A stretch of DNA of 64,000 bases from Meandrina meandrites (lineage: Eukaryota; Cnidaria; Anthozoa; Scleractinia; Meandrinidae): the NCBI GenBank assembly GCA_963693305.1, contig OY855904.1, positions 44,686,315 to 44,750,314 of the forward strand, written 5' to 3'. This document shows, piece after piece, positions 1 through 12,470 of this stretch. The notes below the pieces were generated by a model. That model ran no database searches and was not told the DNA's origin. It was given only the letters and a program-made list of their open reading frames with translations. Within the stretch, counting starts at the first letter, position 1. The number at the start of each line of letters is the position of its first letter. Made by a program: the position numbers and the translations under genes.

Positions 1-1040
1 GACAGTGGTCATTAACGGGGACCTGGGTTCAGCAACGAGCAACGGCATCTTCCTGCAGCTCAATAGTGTTGCCATTGGTATTCTTCTCAATGTCGTACTA
101 GACCAGGCGATGCTGGATATAATGGATCAATAAAACTCAATGGCTCTTTCATTTTTTCTTGTTGCTAAAGATAGTCGAAAAGGGAATTGAAAAATGTAAG
201 CAATAATGAACTTCTTCAGTATAGAACGAAAGTGTAACTTTCACACTGCTTCATTTTCTGGCCGTTTACAAACATTTTAGCTAGTTTTAATTGTTATGAA
301 TTATTGTTTATCGCCAAAAAAAAAAAAAACTTAACAGAACCGACTAATATTTGTGCCAATTATGCCGACATACTTGTAGGTAGTTTGGTATTCGCAAGTA
401 TTTTCTTGGTTGATGGCTCCCAGCCTAGCATCTTCCTTTGCACCACAGGTCCGTTTTCGGGAAAGTTAACGCCAATAAACTTGGATTTGTGCACGATGCA
501 GTTCCCTTTAAGGTTGTCACAACAAAGGCAATGTATGAGTGGAAACAGGCAGAGGGAACATGTGGGATAGAAAAGATGTTAGAAGGAAATTATGACCATA
601 TTGCACGCGCTTTCAGTGTTACGTGCATAGTGATTATCGTTTGACAAATGAGCAAACAATTATCAAAATCCACCAATCACAGCCCACAAGCCATCAGCTT
701 ATAAACTCTTGGCTCATTTTCAAAGAAGTGACACGAAACTCCGGCATGTAATTGGTGTGATTGGTGTATTTACATCCTTGTCATGTCGACAAACTTTGAA
801 AGACGATGCCGAAAGATGATGTTCAAACATAACGCTGAGCATTGTTCTAAAGTAAAGTTGTTGAGATGATGTGAAATTCTGTTTAAAGTAGCAGGATGTG
901 GCGCAAATAAATTATATCCACTTTGTACTGTAAATTATGTATGCTATTCGCCAAAAAATTAATATTGGTCTGCAAACACTTCCATGTGGTACTGATACAC
1001 TTTTACTTGTTTAGTTACATTTGATATAATAACTCGATTT
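1..1040 (-). pseudogene. GFP-like protein pseudogene (exons 4 and 5 plus intron 3 only)
   Basis: The reverse strand matches the last two exons of the intact GFP-like gene at 24334-28194. The exon 5 remnant covers about 29-115 and ends in the same Ala-Arg-Cys-stop. It has lost its 5' part and splice acceptor by deletion, and has an in-frame TAG (minus strand, 98-100) where the intact copies read Thr or Ser. The exon 4 remnant (374-513) keeps its donor but has lost about 70 nt internally, which shifts the frame, and its acceptor AG is mutated to AA at 514-515. Sequence from 514 to about 1040 resembles intron 3 of the intact genes. Exons 1-3 are absent. It cannot make a full protein. Confidence 0.88.
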
Positions 1041-1516
1041 ATCCGCTACATGCCAGAGAGAAATTGCTGTACTGATGGCGTACGTTGAAGCCGTGCTCCA
1101 TCAACCGAAATTGTTTAAAAAATACATATCGAGTGTATTACGCAACCGGGAACTGATGCAGTCGACTCTGCCATGCCTGCATGTATGTACATGCTAGCAA
1201 AATGAAATGGAGGTCCAAATTATATTTTTTGAAGTGTGCACGGAATTCGTAGATATAAAGCTTTTATTCCAGTCGAGGGACGAGGTCTGCTTCGATCTGT
1301 AGCACGCGAACAGTACGTGCATTAATGAGCCCACTGTGCTCAGACTGCGGTTGACCTCAAGCAGCATGTGTACAAACTCGTGCCTGCCGCCTGTGTTTTG
1401 GTGATGTTTTGGTCGGTTTCGTGTACAAGTAGCGCAAAATTGCATTGTTTTTGGAAAGTGCCGTTTATACAGGTAAACGAATAACCGACTAACCGGACGA
1501 AGAGATGATCGGAGCG
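1041..1516. other. No gene seen
   Basis: Unique-looking AT-rich sequence between the GFP-like relic and the next TIR element. The open frames here are short, and I see no splice-consistent exon or repeat. Confidence 0.5.
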
Positions 1517-1896
1517 ACTTCAGAATACCCGGCCACGATTGCGTGACATTAATCTCCTGCTCCCGTAGTCCCGCAGTCACGATGTTAATCATTAAATTAA
1601 AAAGAGAAATGGGACAAAAAACATTTTAAAATAAATAAATTTGATGGAATGTGTATAGAACTAGTGCTCCCGCAGTCCCGCACTCCCGCAGTAGAAAAAA
1701 AAATATATTACATGGGTATACAACTAGTGCTCCCGCAGTCCCGCACTCCCGCAGTCGCTTGTTTTCGGCTCATGGATTATAGAACGAGGAATATTCATGT
1801 GTTTCTCTTTTGTTTCCATATGCAAATATTTATTGACTGCAGGACTGCGGGAGCAGAACATTAATGTCACGTAATTGTGGCCGGGTATTCTGAAGT
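1517..1896. mobile_element. Miniature TIR element (about 380 bp)
   Basis: The ends are inverted copies of about 60 bp: the left begins ACTTCAGAATACCCGGCCAC (1517) and the right ends with its complement (1896), with similar sequence continuing inward to the CCCGCAGTC motifs. Inside, two direct copies of an approximately 63-bp unit starting AACTAGTGCTCCCGCAGTCC lie at 1659 and 1722. It has no coding capacity. I could not find a clean target-site duplication, so the superfamily is not assigned. Confidence 0.75.
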
Positions 1897-3249
1897 TTAG
1901 CCGTGGCTTCCGCGTTTGGCCTTATTGTAGGAATACTGCGCCAGAAATCACTTGCGGACGCCCGATTCATCCGATCGAGCAAGGTCAAGCGTTGGTGGCG
2001 TGTGTTAACGCTTTCGTTCTTAATCAGTACGAAGTCCAGCCCTCTAGCTCTATTGAGTGCCCGTCACAGAAACCTGCATCAGAAATACTTCTACCTTCGA
2101 AAGAAAATTTGGTTCAGGGTAATGAAAATAGCGAGTCTCTGCCGCTCACTCTGCCGAGCATTCCAAGCCCGCCAAATTTCAAAAGCGCGCGCGTGGCAAT
2201 ATTCGGCATGTTCCGCCAAAACCTGAAAAGAAGCTTTAGAGGACACTCTCCGAACTCAGGGCCGATGAGGATCTGTCTCCTGCCGCCAAAAAAGCGAAAG
2301 TTCCCTGAAATTGCTGATGGAAGACTTGATGGAAGTGGCATTTTCGAAGTGCATTCCAGAAGACGTGTGGAAGGAGAAGCTGAAGTCAATGAGAGTACCT
2401 TTTTAAGCTAAAGAGTAGGATTTCAGAGCGTTCCTGGCAAGACTTCCTTACAAGGCTAGGAAAAACAAGGGTAAGAACTATTTGTGTCGAATTTATCAGA
2501 AAGACATATGGTGTGTGCTGAAAAGTCTGGGGTATTTAGGTTGGGGAATTTCAGTTGAAAAACATGAGTTTTTTCAAGCAATGTAAGGTTATTGGTACAA
2601 TCATGTAGTGTTGTAAACAAGCTCAGACAGCCTTTTCTGGTGCCCAGGTTATGTTGTGATTTAATAGTTTTTGGCTGTAAGTAGCTCTGAAAGTCTATAA
2701 CAACCATTTTGAAGTTTCATTTTTATGGCCCATTTGCCATTAAGTTTTTTAGTATTGTGGAGTTTTAGGTTTGATCCTTTTTTCTATGATTTTCTAGAAA
2801 AAGAGCCACATTATACATGTACATGTCTTCATATTAAAGAAGAAATTATTCCAAAAATGCATATAATTTAGGAATCTTTTCTCATTAATTGGCAGAAAAC
2901 ATCAGACATAAAATGAAAATCGATGGCAATTAAAGAACAGAAATTTTTTGGCCAACAATAATTGTTTATTGATTTCCGATAGCAATCAATTAGATTTTAT
3001 TTATTGATATCTATTGCCATCAATTGTTATAGATTATTAAAGATTAATATCGGTTTCATAGATTGATCATGCCGGGTGTTTAAATTTCAAGATGTTGTGG
3101 GGGTGGGGGGTAGCTGTTCAAGATAAAATGTCTAAATCATGCTTGTCTTTCTTGTTTTTTTATTTTTTATTTACAGTGTATTTGTAATATACACATACAC
3201 ATACAACCTACTTATGAGTGTTTTAATTTCTTTTCTTCGATATCCTTAG
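1897..3249. other. Unassigned stretch with weak coding-like frames
   Basis: An open frame on the plus strand runs 1875-2411 (178 codons). A second frame ends at 2411 after an acidic/basic peptide including MEDLMEVAFSKCIPEDVW. They overlap in different frames and match nothing I recognise, and the first begins inside the neighbouring TIR element. This could be an old decayed transposon gene or chance. From 2412 to 3249 I see only AT-rich non-coding sequence with a few ATTGAT-rich tracts near 2970-3060. Confidence 0.25.
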
Positions 3250-3443
3250 TTCCTCTTGATTACAAGGGCTTGCTCTTGCTTTGGGAGAAGGTTGGAGATG
3301 CTCATTTTATCCTTGGTGGTCAAGGACTGGTGGCTGAGTTTTGTATTTTCCGTTTAGCAATGAGGGTAGGTTTATAATTCAGTAATTGAAAAAGTAGAAT
3401 ATAATAAATTTGTTGGCAATGCTGTTTATGTTAAAAGCTGCCC

Positions 3444-3535
<92 letters not shown>

Positions 3536-4156
3536 TATATATACTATATTTTGCAGAATGCAAAATAGGAGTTAAGTGAGCGAAGGAATATTCGCGAGTT
3601 CACTCGCTTGGTCGGTCAATCCTCCTTTCCTTCCTTCTTTGGGTTGTAGACTTTTGTTTGTAATTCTGCTGACCAATGTATTACTGGACTTGACGAAGAT
3701 GAAATTAAATGCCGGCAAATGTAAAACAGTGAAATAATGATGAGATATTTATCAGCTATGTCAAGAGCATGGGGTACAACCATTTGTAGTACAAATGGCT
3801 ACAAAAACTTGTAGCCTTATAATGCTCTTAAAGAGGCCATTGATTGAAAATCCAAAGATTAGCTCATGATTGAAATCATTCAGTGTCTTTCAGTTTTAAG
3901 TTTTTACAGCTTATTTTACCAAATTTTACCAAATTCCTTCCTTTTTATTTTTACTGCAAATCTCCATAAAGTTTTTCCCAAATTAGTTGACTGATATTTT
4001 TCCTTTCTTTTCTAAAAGTTGTTTTCTTTCCCTTTTTAGTGTTTGGTGTGATTTCTTTTACCAGCTAAGAAACACCCCCCAGTATTCAGAAATCAAGATG
4101 TCTAAAGAAAAAGAGAGAGACAGGCCCTCCAAACCTACAGGAAATAATTATGCCTA
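3250..4156 (+). CDS. Candidate two-exon 3' end of an unidentified host gene
   Basis: Exon A (3250-3365) has an acceptor (TATCCTTAG) and a donor (GGTAGGT). It is fully open in one frame, reading PLDYKGLLLLWEKVGDAHF at its start, and ends in phase 0. Exon B (4063-4156) follows a pyrimidine-rich acceptor (TTTCTTTTACCAG), continues in phase 0 and ends with a stop after a basic tail (MSKEKERDRPSKPTGNNYA). The intron holds an AAT microsatellite. I do not recognise the protein and no upstream exon is visible, so this could also be chance. RNA-seq junctions would decide. Confidence 0.33.
3443..3531. repeat. (AAT)n microsatellite
   Basis: Nearly pure ATA/AAT trinucleotide run of about 29 units with a single interruption near 3496, grading into AT-rich sequence. 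Confidence 0.95.
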
Positions 4157-4359
4157 AAAGAAGATTCTGTTAATTGTCATTCCTTCTGGGGAAAAAGAAA
4201 AAAAAAAACAAATGGCTCATAGCACCACTCATAGCAAAATCATGATTAGCACAGTCAATAGCTGTGAACTTGGGGAAATGTTTAGTCTGAGGTGTCAGCC
4301 TTCCTCTCTTCCCTCCAACTGGGGGTACGGAAGAGAGAATCGCTGACACTCCAGACAAG

Positions 4360-4995
4360 AAAATGTTATGTTTGTGGTGGGTCATTTGGTAATGTCATGA
4401 GGTTCTTAAACTCCTAAGTGCAATTTTCAGATGCAACAGAAACACTAGGTGGCGCGCCCGTGATTCTGTGAGTTGGAATGTTGTGACATTATGAAATGAT
4501 TGGTTTACTAGTGGGAAACCTTGGACAAATGTTATGTTTGTAGTGGGTCGTTTGGTAATGTCATGAGGTTCTTGAACTCCTAAGTGCAATTTTCAGATGC
4601 AACAGAAACACTAGGTGGCGCGCCCGTGATTCTGTGAGTTGGAATGTTGTGACATTATGAAATGATTGGTTTACTGGTGGGAAACCTTGGACAAATGTTA
4701 TGTTTGTAGTGGGTCGTTTGGTAATGTCATGAGGTTCTTGAACTCCTAAGTGCAATTTTCAAATGCAATAGAAACACTAGGTGGCACGCCCGTGATTCTG
4801 TGAGTTGGAATGTTGTGACATTATGAAATGATTGGGTAACTGGTGGGAAACCTTGGAGAAATGTTATACTCGTGGTTGGTCATTTGGTAATGTCATGAGG
4901 TTCTTAAGCTCCTAAGTGCAATTTTCAAATGCAACAGAAACACTAGGTGGCACGCCCGTGATTCTGTGAGTTGGAAGGTTGTGACATTATCAAAT
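4360..4995. repeat. 166-bp minisatellite, about 3.7 copies
   Basis: A unit containing GGTAATGTCATGAGGTTCTT and CACTAGGTGGCGCGCCCGTG recurs with a period of 166 bp (starts near 4389, 4555, 4721 and 4887). Copies are about 95% alike. The inner copies are closest to each other and the last copy is cut off near 4995. The long minus-strand open frames here come from the repeat and are not genes. Confidence 0.92.
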
Positions 4996-5789
4996 GATTT
5001 CAATCATTCAGGAACAAATGGTGTTACAGTGTTTTCTTAATTAGATTTTTTTCCAATCTTCTCAATTAACTTTTTTGACATTTCAGGTAAAGATTTCCAT
5101 TGTGGCCATGGCCTTACATGTATTGCCAATTTAAATACCACCTGTTGTACAACTTCAGATTGTAAGTAGATGTTGTTCACCTACAATTTGTGATAGCACC
5201 TTAGTACACATGTTACAATAATAATCAGTGGTGTAGAATGGTCTTTTAAAAATAGTGAGTCTTGGCAAATTTTAGGGGAGTCTCAAAATCTTGGCTTTGC
5301 AAATTAGAGTCTTGGAATCTTGGGCTTGCAAAAAGTAATCCTGAATTTTGCAATTTGAGTTGTGAGTCTCGCAAGCCAATTAATAGTTTTATCTGAATAA
5401 ACTGTCATTAAAATAAGAGTAAGAAAGAATAATCATGATAAGTGGCTCAAAAGTCTGGCAATCAAATTTTGGAAATGCAGCCTCTCAAGGTCTCAGGGAG
5501 TCTTCGATTTTACCATTCTATACCCCTATAATAATTGTGTTACTGTAGGTTAACATGCAATACAAAAAAACCTGAGTGATTGTTTTAGCTCCAGGGTTAA
5601 ATCAAATACAGAAGCTTTAACAATTTAAATGTTTTATCAATCAACAATGGTATTATGGTCACTGAATTTCGCTCACATTCATATGGTGCAATATGCATTG
5701 GAAAATACAATAATTTATACAATAAATTCAAAATAATATGAGACATTGTAATTTTTGACATGTTTGTACCATAAAATCAATTTCATTAA
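4996..5789. other. No gene seen
   Basis: AT-rich non-coding sequence. A short locally repetitive area near 5250-5510 repeats words such as GAGTCTTGG. No exon-like open frame with splice signals was found. Confidence 0.5.
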
Positions 5790-6328
5790 GGGCCTGATTA
5801 CATGAGCCGGCCTGGCCCGGTTAGCAGGGCTAGCTCGGTTTACCGAGATGACTTTCAGCCCGGCATTACATGAGCCCAGTTAGCCGGGCTGGCCAGGTTT
5901 GCTGAGATGACTTTCAGCCTGGTTTTAGCACGAATGATCATAGCACGAATCGAATGATCTTGATCACCTTTTCCTGGCAATTTGGTGGTTAATGTTTTGT
6001 ACTTATGCAGCTGGATGGGTTACTTTACCCCTACATCCTATTTAGAAGGAGAAACGTTGCTTTTTTCATTGGATATTGTGCTCGGAAGAGAAATTTAATG
6101 CTGGCCCGTTTAGCCGGGCTGGCCCAGTGAATGCGATTACATGGAAAATGTTCAGCACGGTTAGCCGAGATCCCGGCATCGCGATACCGGGATCTCGGCT
6201 AACCAGGCTGGCCTGGTTGTCATGTAATCGTGAAGTTAATTTTTTGGGGGTTTAACAGACGTGCTGAGATCTTGGCAAACCGAGCCAGCCTGGCTAACCG
6301 AAACAGCCCGACTCGTGTAATCAGGCCC
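5790..6328. mobile_element. TIR element with GGGCCTGATTACA ends
   Basis: The left end GGGCCTGATTACATGAGCC (5790) and the right end, the complement of GGGCCTGATTACACGAGTC (6328), are inverted copies. Subterminal sequence on both sides is rich in inverted copies of CCCGGTTAGCCGGGCTGGCC-like words, giving strong fold-back potential. It is about 540 bp with no coding capacity: a non-autonomous DNA element. The superfamily is not clear from the ends. Confidence 0.8.
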
Positions 6329-7614
6329 CAAGTGCACAAAACTCCTTGGAAAATTCTTTGCAAAAATAAATAAACCTTTTCAATGTTGATTTTCTTGTGT
6401 TTTTTTTTTAGCTTGTGACTTTTCTGCTTTAGAATGTCTTTGGGGTAACAATTACGAGTGTTAGGGGTCTTGATCTGTATCTCGTTCAGCGAAAGGAATG
6501 ATTTGACATGGTTAAGTTAAAAACACATAATTGTATTTGCAAATTTATCCTATCCAAAATAAAATATTCTTAACATTTTGCAAATTTCAGCCTTGATATC
6601 CTTATAAAATATATTCTTATAAAATAAAAAGAGTGTATTTTTTTATTAATTCTTTTACTGTGGCATGGACAGATGATAATAGGATTTGCCCTCCAGAAAT
6701 GTGAATGATTCCCAGCCTTGACTGTATGGTTGATCTTGCATGGCCAGTTCATTCATACTAGTTTTTGTTGAAATCGTAGATTTCGTTTTTTGCAAAATGA
6801 TATCCTTTCTAAATATTTCCCACTTTATCAAAAGATCAGTCATTTCCTTCATATCCTGATAAGCTGTGTTACCCAGACATTGTAGTCTGTGTTTGATATC
6901 AGTTTTAGTCATTTACAAATACAGCTTTAGTTAACTTATGTACGAGTCCATATGTGCCAGTTGTAAAATGATTTTTTGTTCATCATTGAACACCCAAGTC
7001 TCAAAGGGAAAAAAGTTACAACTGACAACCCCTACAAAGAAGAAAGCAAAAAAAAATTGAACAGGTATAAGCTTTGTAGGCTTATTATCAGAATGAGTTA
7101 CATTTTTATGTTAATTTATTTTTCTTTGCCTTTTAGGATAATTCTTGACCTTGGTCAAATCAAGAAGAAGCCCTTGCTGAAATTATTAATTTTTATTATG
7201 ATATGTGTTTAGGGCTTGCATGGTTTTCAGAGCACATTTAAGAGAAGGCATGAATTTTTCATTCCCTATACATAGCTGCTGTTATATTCAACACTTTCTT
7301 AAACTCATCAACAATAGATGAGCTTTAGGAATTGTGCCTAAAAAAAGGAGTGTGGGGGCCATGAGTGAAACCGATCCGAACGCTTATGGTATCCATGACA
7401 ACCCTGTGAGCGGCAAACACTCACTCAGGACCATCACACTGAAAAGACAGTGGGAACTAACACAGATACTTACCACATACTTACCATGACAAGAGGGAGG
7501 GGAGGGGCGGAGCAGGAATAAAAAGCTCTGTGCGAACTATCAAACGCAGAATGACTTGACATCTGAAGCTGAACTGTAAACCATGTGCGGCCCCTGCACG
7601 AAACCCCCGCTAGC
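6329..7614. other. No gene seen
   Basis: AT-rich sequence. Overlapping short minus-strand frames at 6570-6912 show no recognisable domain. 7330-7620 is less AT-rich but has no clear exon. Confidence 0.4.
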
Positions 7615-8830
7615 TAACCCCCAGCTGTTTCAAGATATTTTTAGTATGGAATTTATTCCAGAATAAGTAAACAACTGGAAGCGATTACAGGCTTGAAAGA
7701 GTCGACTAGCGATGCCGTGTGACATAAACAACTGCGATAGCTTTTTCGCCGTTCTTTTAATGAGACATAGTACATTTTTAAGCGATGACGTCATTTTATG
7801 ACGTCATCGGTTAATGCTGTAAAGCAGAAAAGCGATGGAATTTATGGAATTTTTGGTGTTACCGTGTTACGATTACTCCCTGAATTGAACCGAAGAGCAA
7901 TGGGAACTAGGTGCATTGTTTGTATTCTTTTTGATATCCGCCATCTTGTTTTTTGGCAAAGGAAGATATTTTTTTGCAGCTTGTATCATCACCGATCGGC
8001 AAACCTTATTTCATTTGTAGCTGTTAAATTGAGATTTCGAGTCTGCGGTGAGTGTTGCACTTTATCAGTTATCGAATAAATTTGGCATAAAGTTAAGAAG
8101 TGATGTCTGTCGTGACTGCAGACGAAGCAACCGATTATTAGCAGTTTTGAAACATCTGTTGAAAAGGTGAGCCATCTTAAACCTTTTTTAAGCGATGACG
8201 ATGACGTGATCGATTAATCTCGCCGTGCGAGTGGACAGGATCTGTTGTTGTCTGTTGTCTGTTGCCTGTTGTGATCAACCGATCTGTAGATTCGAACCGA
8301 ATATTGGGAAAAGAAATAGAACTCAAAGCAAAATACTCCTGGGCCGTTAGAAAGGACTAATTTAAAGCATAAACGAAAGAAACAAATTATATTTGATGCG
8401 TTCTATAAGATTTAGTAAACAGAAATCTCTCCATTCTTTAAAACAAAAGGTGTAAACAATTTTAGACAGCGTTTGACCTTGCATCGTATATCGTATATCG
8501 TATGTCACGCCAAGATAACGCAATTTTTGTTGAACAATCGTTCAGCACAGAAGTTGTCAGTTACTTTTATGTACCCTAATTTTTTGACAAATGTCCTGAA
8601 AATTATCAAAGACCCCTTGTGAAACGCCATCGCTTTTGCATGCATCGCGTGCCGTTTATTTATATATGTAATAGAGCAGTTTAATGGTCGAAAACAAAAT
8701 TGCTTGCTTGCGTAAACAAATCAGCTATAGATTATCAGTGAATGCTGTACGAAGCACACCATTGAAATTCCTGGGTGACTTACTCATGTTTCGTGAAAAT
8801 ACAAAACTGATTCTTTGCTGACATCATGCC
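7615..8830 (+). repeat. Relic of a GFP-like gene intron 1, split by an inserted repeat
   Basis: 7615-7780 and 8645-8830 match, in the same order and orientation, intron 1 of the plus-strand GFP-like gene (33925-34085 and 35560-35725). The first part starts with AGCTGTTTCAAGATATTTTTAG and the second contains GCTGTACGAAGCACACCATT. No exon is attached. This is a third decayed copy of the GFP-like locus in the left half of the window. Confidence 0.8.
7780..8640. mobile_element. Repeat inserted in the intron-1 relic; second copy at 39165-39835
   Basis: This approximately 860-bp block interrupts sequence that is continuous in the minus-strand GFP-like gene. A shorter, diverged copy lies at 39165-39835, sharing for example CTGAATTGAACCGAAGAGCA and GTCACGCCAAGATAACGCAA. 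The ends show AAGCGATG on the left and CATCGCTT near the right, a possible short inverted repeat. No transposase is seen. The open frame at 7798-8079 has no recognisable domain. Confidence 0.6.
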
Positions 8831-8864
8831 TCACCCATGTCCAATACACCCGCATTGTAACGAT

Positions 8865-9150
8865 CCGTTAAAAGCAAATACAGATCGTTCGATCCGTACG
8901 GATCGTTAGGGACCCTTGCGGTCCGTAGAGTAGAGTTTCAGTTCGTCCGATTGGTACGGATCGTAAAGGGCCCTTGCGGTCCGCAGAGTAGAGTTTACGG
9001 ATCGTATATCGCATCTCATTAAATCAAAGAGGCCCCATGTGTTACGGATCGTTCGATTCGCAATTCGTGCATCTCATTAAACCAAATCGAAGAGGCCATG
9101 TGTGTTACGGATCGCTCGATTCGCTTTTCGTGCATCTCATTAAATCAACA
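8865..9150. repeat. Short degenerate tandem repeats rich in CGGATCG
   Basis: Two copies of an approximately 60-bp unit contain CTTGCGGTCCG and AGAGTAGAGTTT. They are followed by three copies of an approximately 55-bp unit containing TTACGGATCG and GTGCATCTCATTAAA. Higher GC than the surroundings; non-coding. Confidence 0.7.
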
Positions 9151-9169
9151 GTAAACAACTCGGGCATGT

Positions 9170-9835
9170 AGTTGAGTGCAGTTTTGTAATTCTTGCTTGA
9201 AAGCGAATATTGATCGTGGCAAGAGTGCGCTAGTGAAGATATAAGTGTATATTCTTCGTTCTAAACGTGGAAAACACCAGAAATGCTTTCTATGAAACGG
9301 GCACGATTCGTAATCCTTGCACGAAAGGGAATATTGATCGCAGCAAGAGTGCGGTAGTAGAACAGACAAGATGGAAGTGTATATTTTTCGTTCTAAACGC
9401 GGAAAACACCAGAAATGCTTTCCATAAAACGCGCGCGGTTCGTAATCCTTGCACGAAAGGGAATATTGATCGCAGCAAGAGTGCGCTAGCAGAACAGACA
9501 AGGTGTAAGTGTATATTCTTCTATACGTGGAAAATACCAGAAATGCCTTCTATAAAACGCGCACGGTTCGTAATCCTTGCACGAAAGGGAATATTGATCG
9601 TGGCAAGAGTGCGCTAGTAGAACAGACAAGAGGCAAGTGTATATTCTTCGTTCTAAACGTGGAAAACACCAGAAATGCTTTCTATAAAACACTCGTGGCT
9701 GTGGCTTGAAATTCTGGTTCGCAATTCTTCCTCGAAAGGAAATATTGGTCGTAGCAAGTGCGCTAGTAGACAACATTTAGGTGTACATATATTCTTTGTT
9801 GCAAATGTGGGAAACACCAAAATTGTTTTCCTATA
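9170..9835. repeat. About 127-bp minisatellite, five copies
   Basis: Units share AGGGAATATTGATCG, CAAGAGTGCGCTAGTAGAAC and GTGGAAAACACCAGAAATGC. The GAATATTGATCG landmark recurs at about 9203, 9330, 9462, 9587 and 9739. Long overlapping open frames on both strands are by-products of the repeat. The last unit is interrupted by the fold-back element that follows. Confidence 0.9.
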
Positions 9836-9865
9836 AAACGCGTGCGAGCAGTCTCTCTTTTGCTG

Positions 9866-10419
9866 CGAAAATCGACGAACGGTAAGCGGCGAAGGGCTTC
9901 GCCGCTCTCTCATCCCGGCCTCGCCGCTTACCAGGGTTCGTACAAAAAATCGTAACCATTTTTCCAGGACTTTTCAAGGACTATTCAAGGACCAAATTGA
10001 ATTTTCAAGGACCCCCTATCAGGGGGGTAATTTAATAGATGGTATATAAATGCTGTAAATGTGTTTGCTCCATCTCCTTCTCTACATTCTTGAAGGTATT
10101 TAAATGCTATAAATGTGTTTGTTCCATCTCCTTCTCTACATTCTTGTCTTTTCTCGTTATTGGCTGCTTTTACAACCGTGTTTTAGAGTTTGAAGGTGCT
10201 TTACACAGGAAAAGAATACCATAGTCTATGCAAAGCAATTTGGTTTCGACGGCACTATTTTTAAAGTTGAAGAAAATTCAAGGACTTTTCAAGGACTTAC
10301 ACAGAAATTCAAGGACTTTTCAAGGAAAAATGGAATTCAAGGACTTTTCAAGGACTCCCCCTAAAATTCAAGGACTTTTCAAGACTGTGCGAACCCTGCT
10401 TACCGTTCGTCGATTTTCG
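9866..10419. mobile_element. Outer fold-back element interrupted by an inner TIR element
   Basis: CGAAAATCGACGAACGGTAAG at the left end and its complement at the right end (10399-10419) form the outer inverted repeat. Without the inner insertion the element would be a short (about 90 bp) GC-rich palindrome. The left part also has GGCGAAGGGCTTCGCCGC. It sits in the last unit of the 127-bp minisatellite. Confidence 0.75.
9932..10398. mobile_element. Inner TIR element with CAGGGTTCG ends
   Basis: The ends are CAGGGTTCG (9932) and CGAACCCTG (10398). The flanking CTTAC (9927-9931 and 10399-10403) looks like a 5-bp target duplication. The interior carries many copies of CAAGGACTTTTCAAGGAC. The CAGGG start resembles hAT-type miniature elements, but a 5-bp duplication is shorter than the 8 bp usual for hAT, so the assignment is tentative. 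Confidence 0.75.
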
Positions 10420-10771
10420 TAGCAAAAGTGCGCCAGTAGAAACAGACAAAATATTTATAATAAAATCTTATTTTATTTAAAGGAAGCACTTTACTGTTAT
10501 GATTGCATGTCTGTATTAATTTTGTCATTGTAAAGATGTAATAAACATATGCAGAAGACCGTTTCTTCAAAAATGTGGTCTCTTTTCTAGGGTCGAGGAT
10601 TTTAAAAATGAACATTTAAAATTACTGCTTGTTATTATTATCTTCCTTAGTGGTGTGACATGCTCTCATAATTCTACCCCAAAAGCCTGTTTATTTATTT
10701 TATAACTGTTTCTAATTGTTTTATAGAGGTTATATGATCATTCTAATAACTGGTTCGCTAAAAATTGCTTT
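10420..10771. other. No gene seen
   Basis: AT-rich sequence. The first 20 bases continue the interrupted 127-bp minisatellite unit; the rest has no recognisable feature. Confidence 0.5.
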
Positions 10772-10939
10772 CAGTGGCAGATCCAGACCTTCAGCTAAGG
10801 AGGGGCCTGCTTGACTATGAGTGTTGAATTCTGCGAAGATAATTCAATTGTGGCTCTTAATTCAAAGAAAATGTGCTATTTCCAAAAAAATAAGGTGGGG
10901 TCTCGAGCCCTTCGGGACCCTCCCCTGGATATGCCAATG
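10772..10939. mobile_element. Miniature element with CAGTGGCAGATCCAG ends
   Basis: The left end CAGTGGCAGATCCAG pairs with the complement of CTGGATATGCCAATG at the right (10939). The TIRs resemble those of the element at 20600-20770, so both probably belong to one hAT-like miniature family. No coding capacity. Confidence 0.6.
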
Positions 10940-11009
10940 ACTTTTATTTATCAGAGGAACTGAACTCTGAAAATGTTTGACACTCCTTTGCAATTGATCA
11001 TGAGATGCT

Positions 11010-12260
<1,251 letters not shown>

Positions 12261-12470
12261 ACCATGCACTGTACAAGTATCAATGATGTAAAAAGTGAAT
12301 ATTTCAATTGCAAGCTATATATGCTGTGTCGTTGTTGATATTGTGCTGTTGTATAAAATAATCATGCCTACATCAAGAGTCAGGTGATTTGAAATTTCTA
12401 CATGAGGGAGCGTCTATTGCCTTTCTATTTATATCTTCATTGTGGTTGTCCACATCATATAACACCCAGC

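Noticed and set aside
1875..2411. 178-codon gene
   Set aside because: It starts inside a TIR element and is overlapped by other open frames. No family recognised; listed only as an unassigned stretch.
4170..4755. Three minus-strand frames of 64-71 codons
   Set aside because: Two are copies of one another from the 166-bp minisatellite. The third has no recognisable content.
9145..9913. Overlapping 60-120 codon frames on both strands
   Set aside because: All follow the 127-bp minisatellite, whose unit lacks stops in some frames. No domain and no codon bias.
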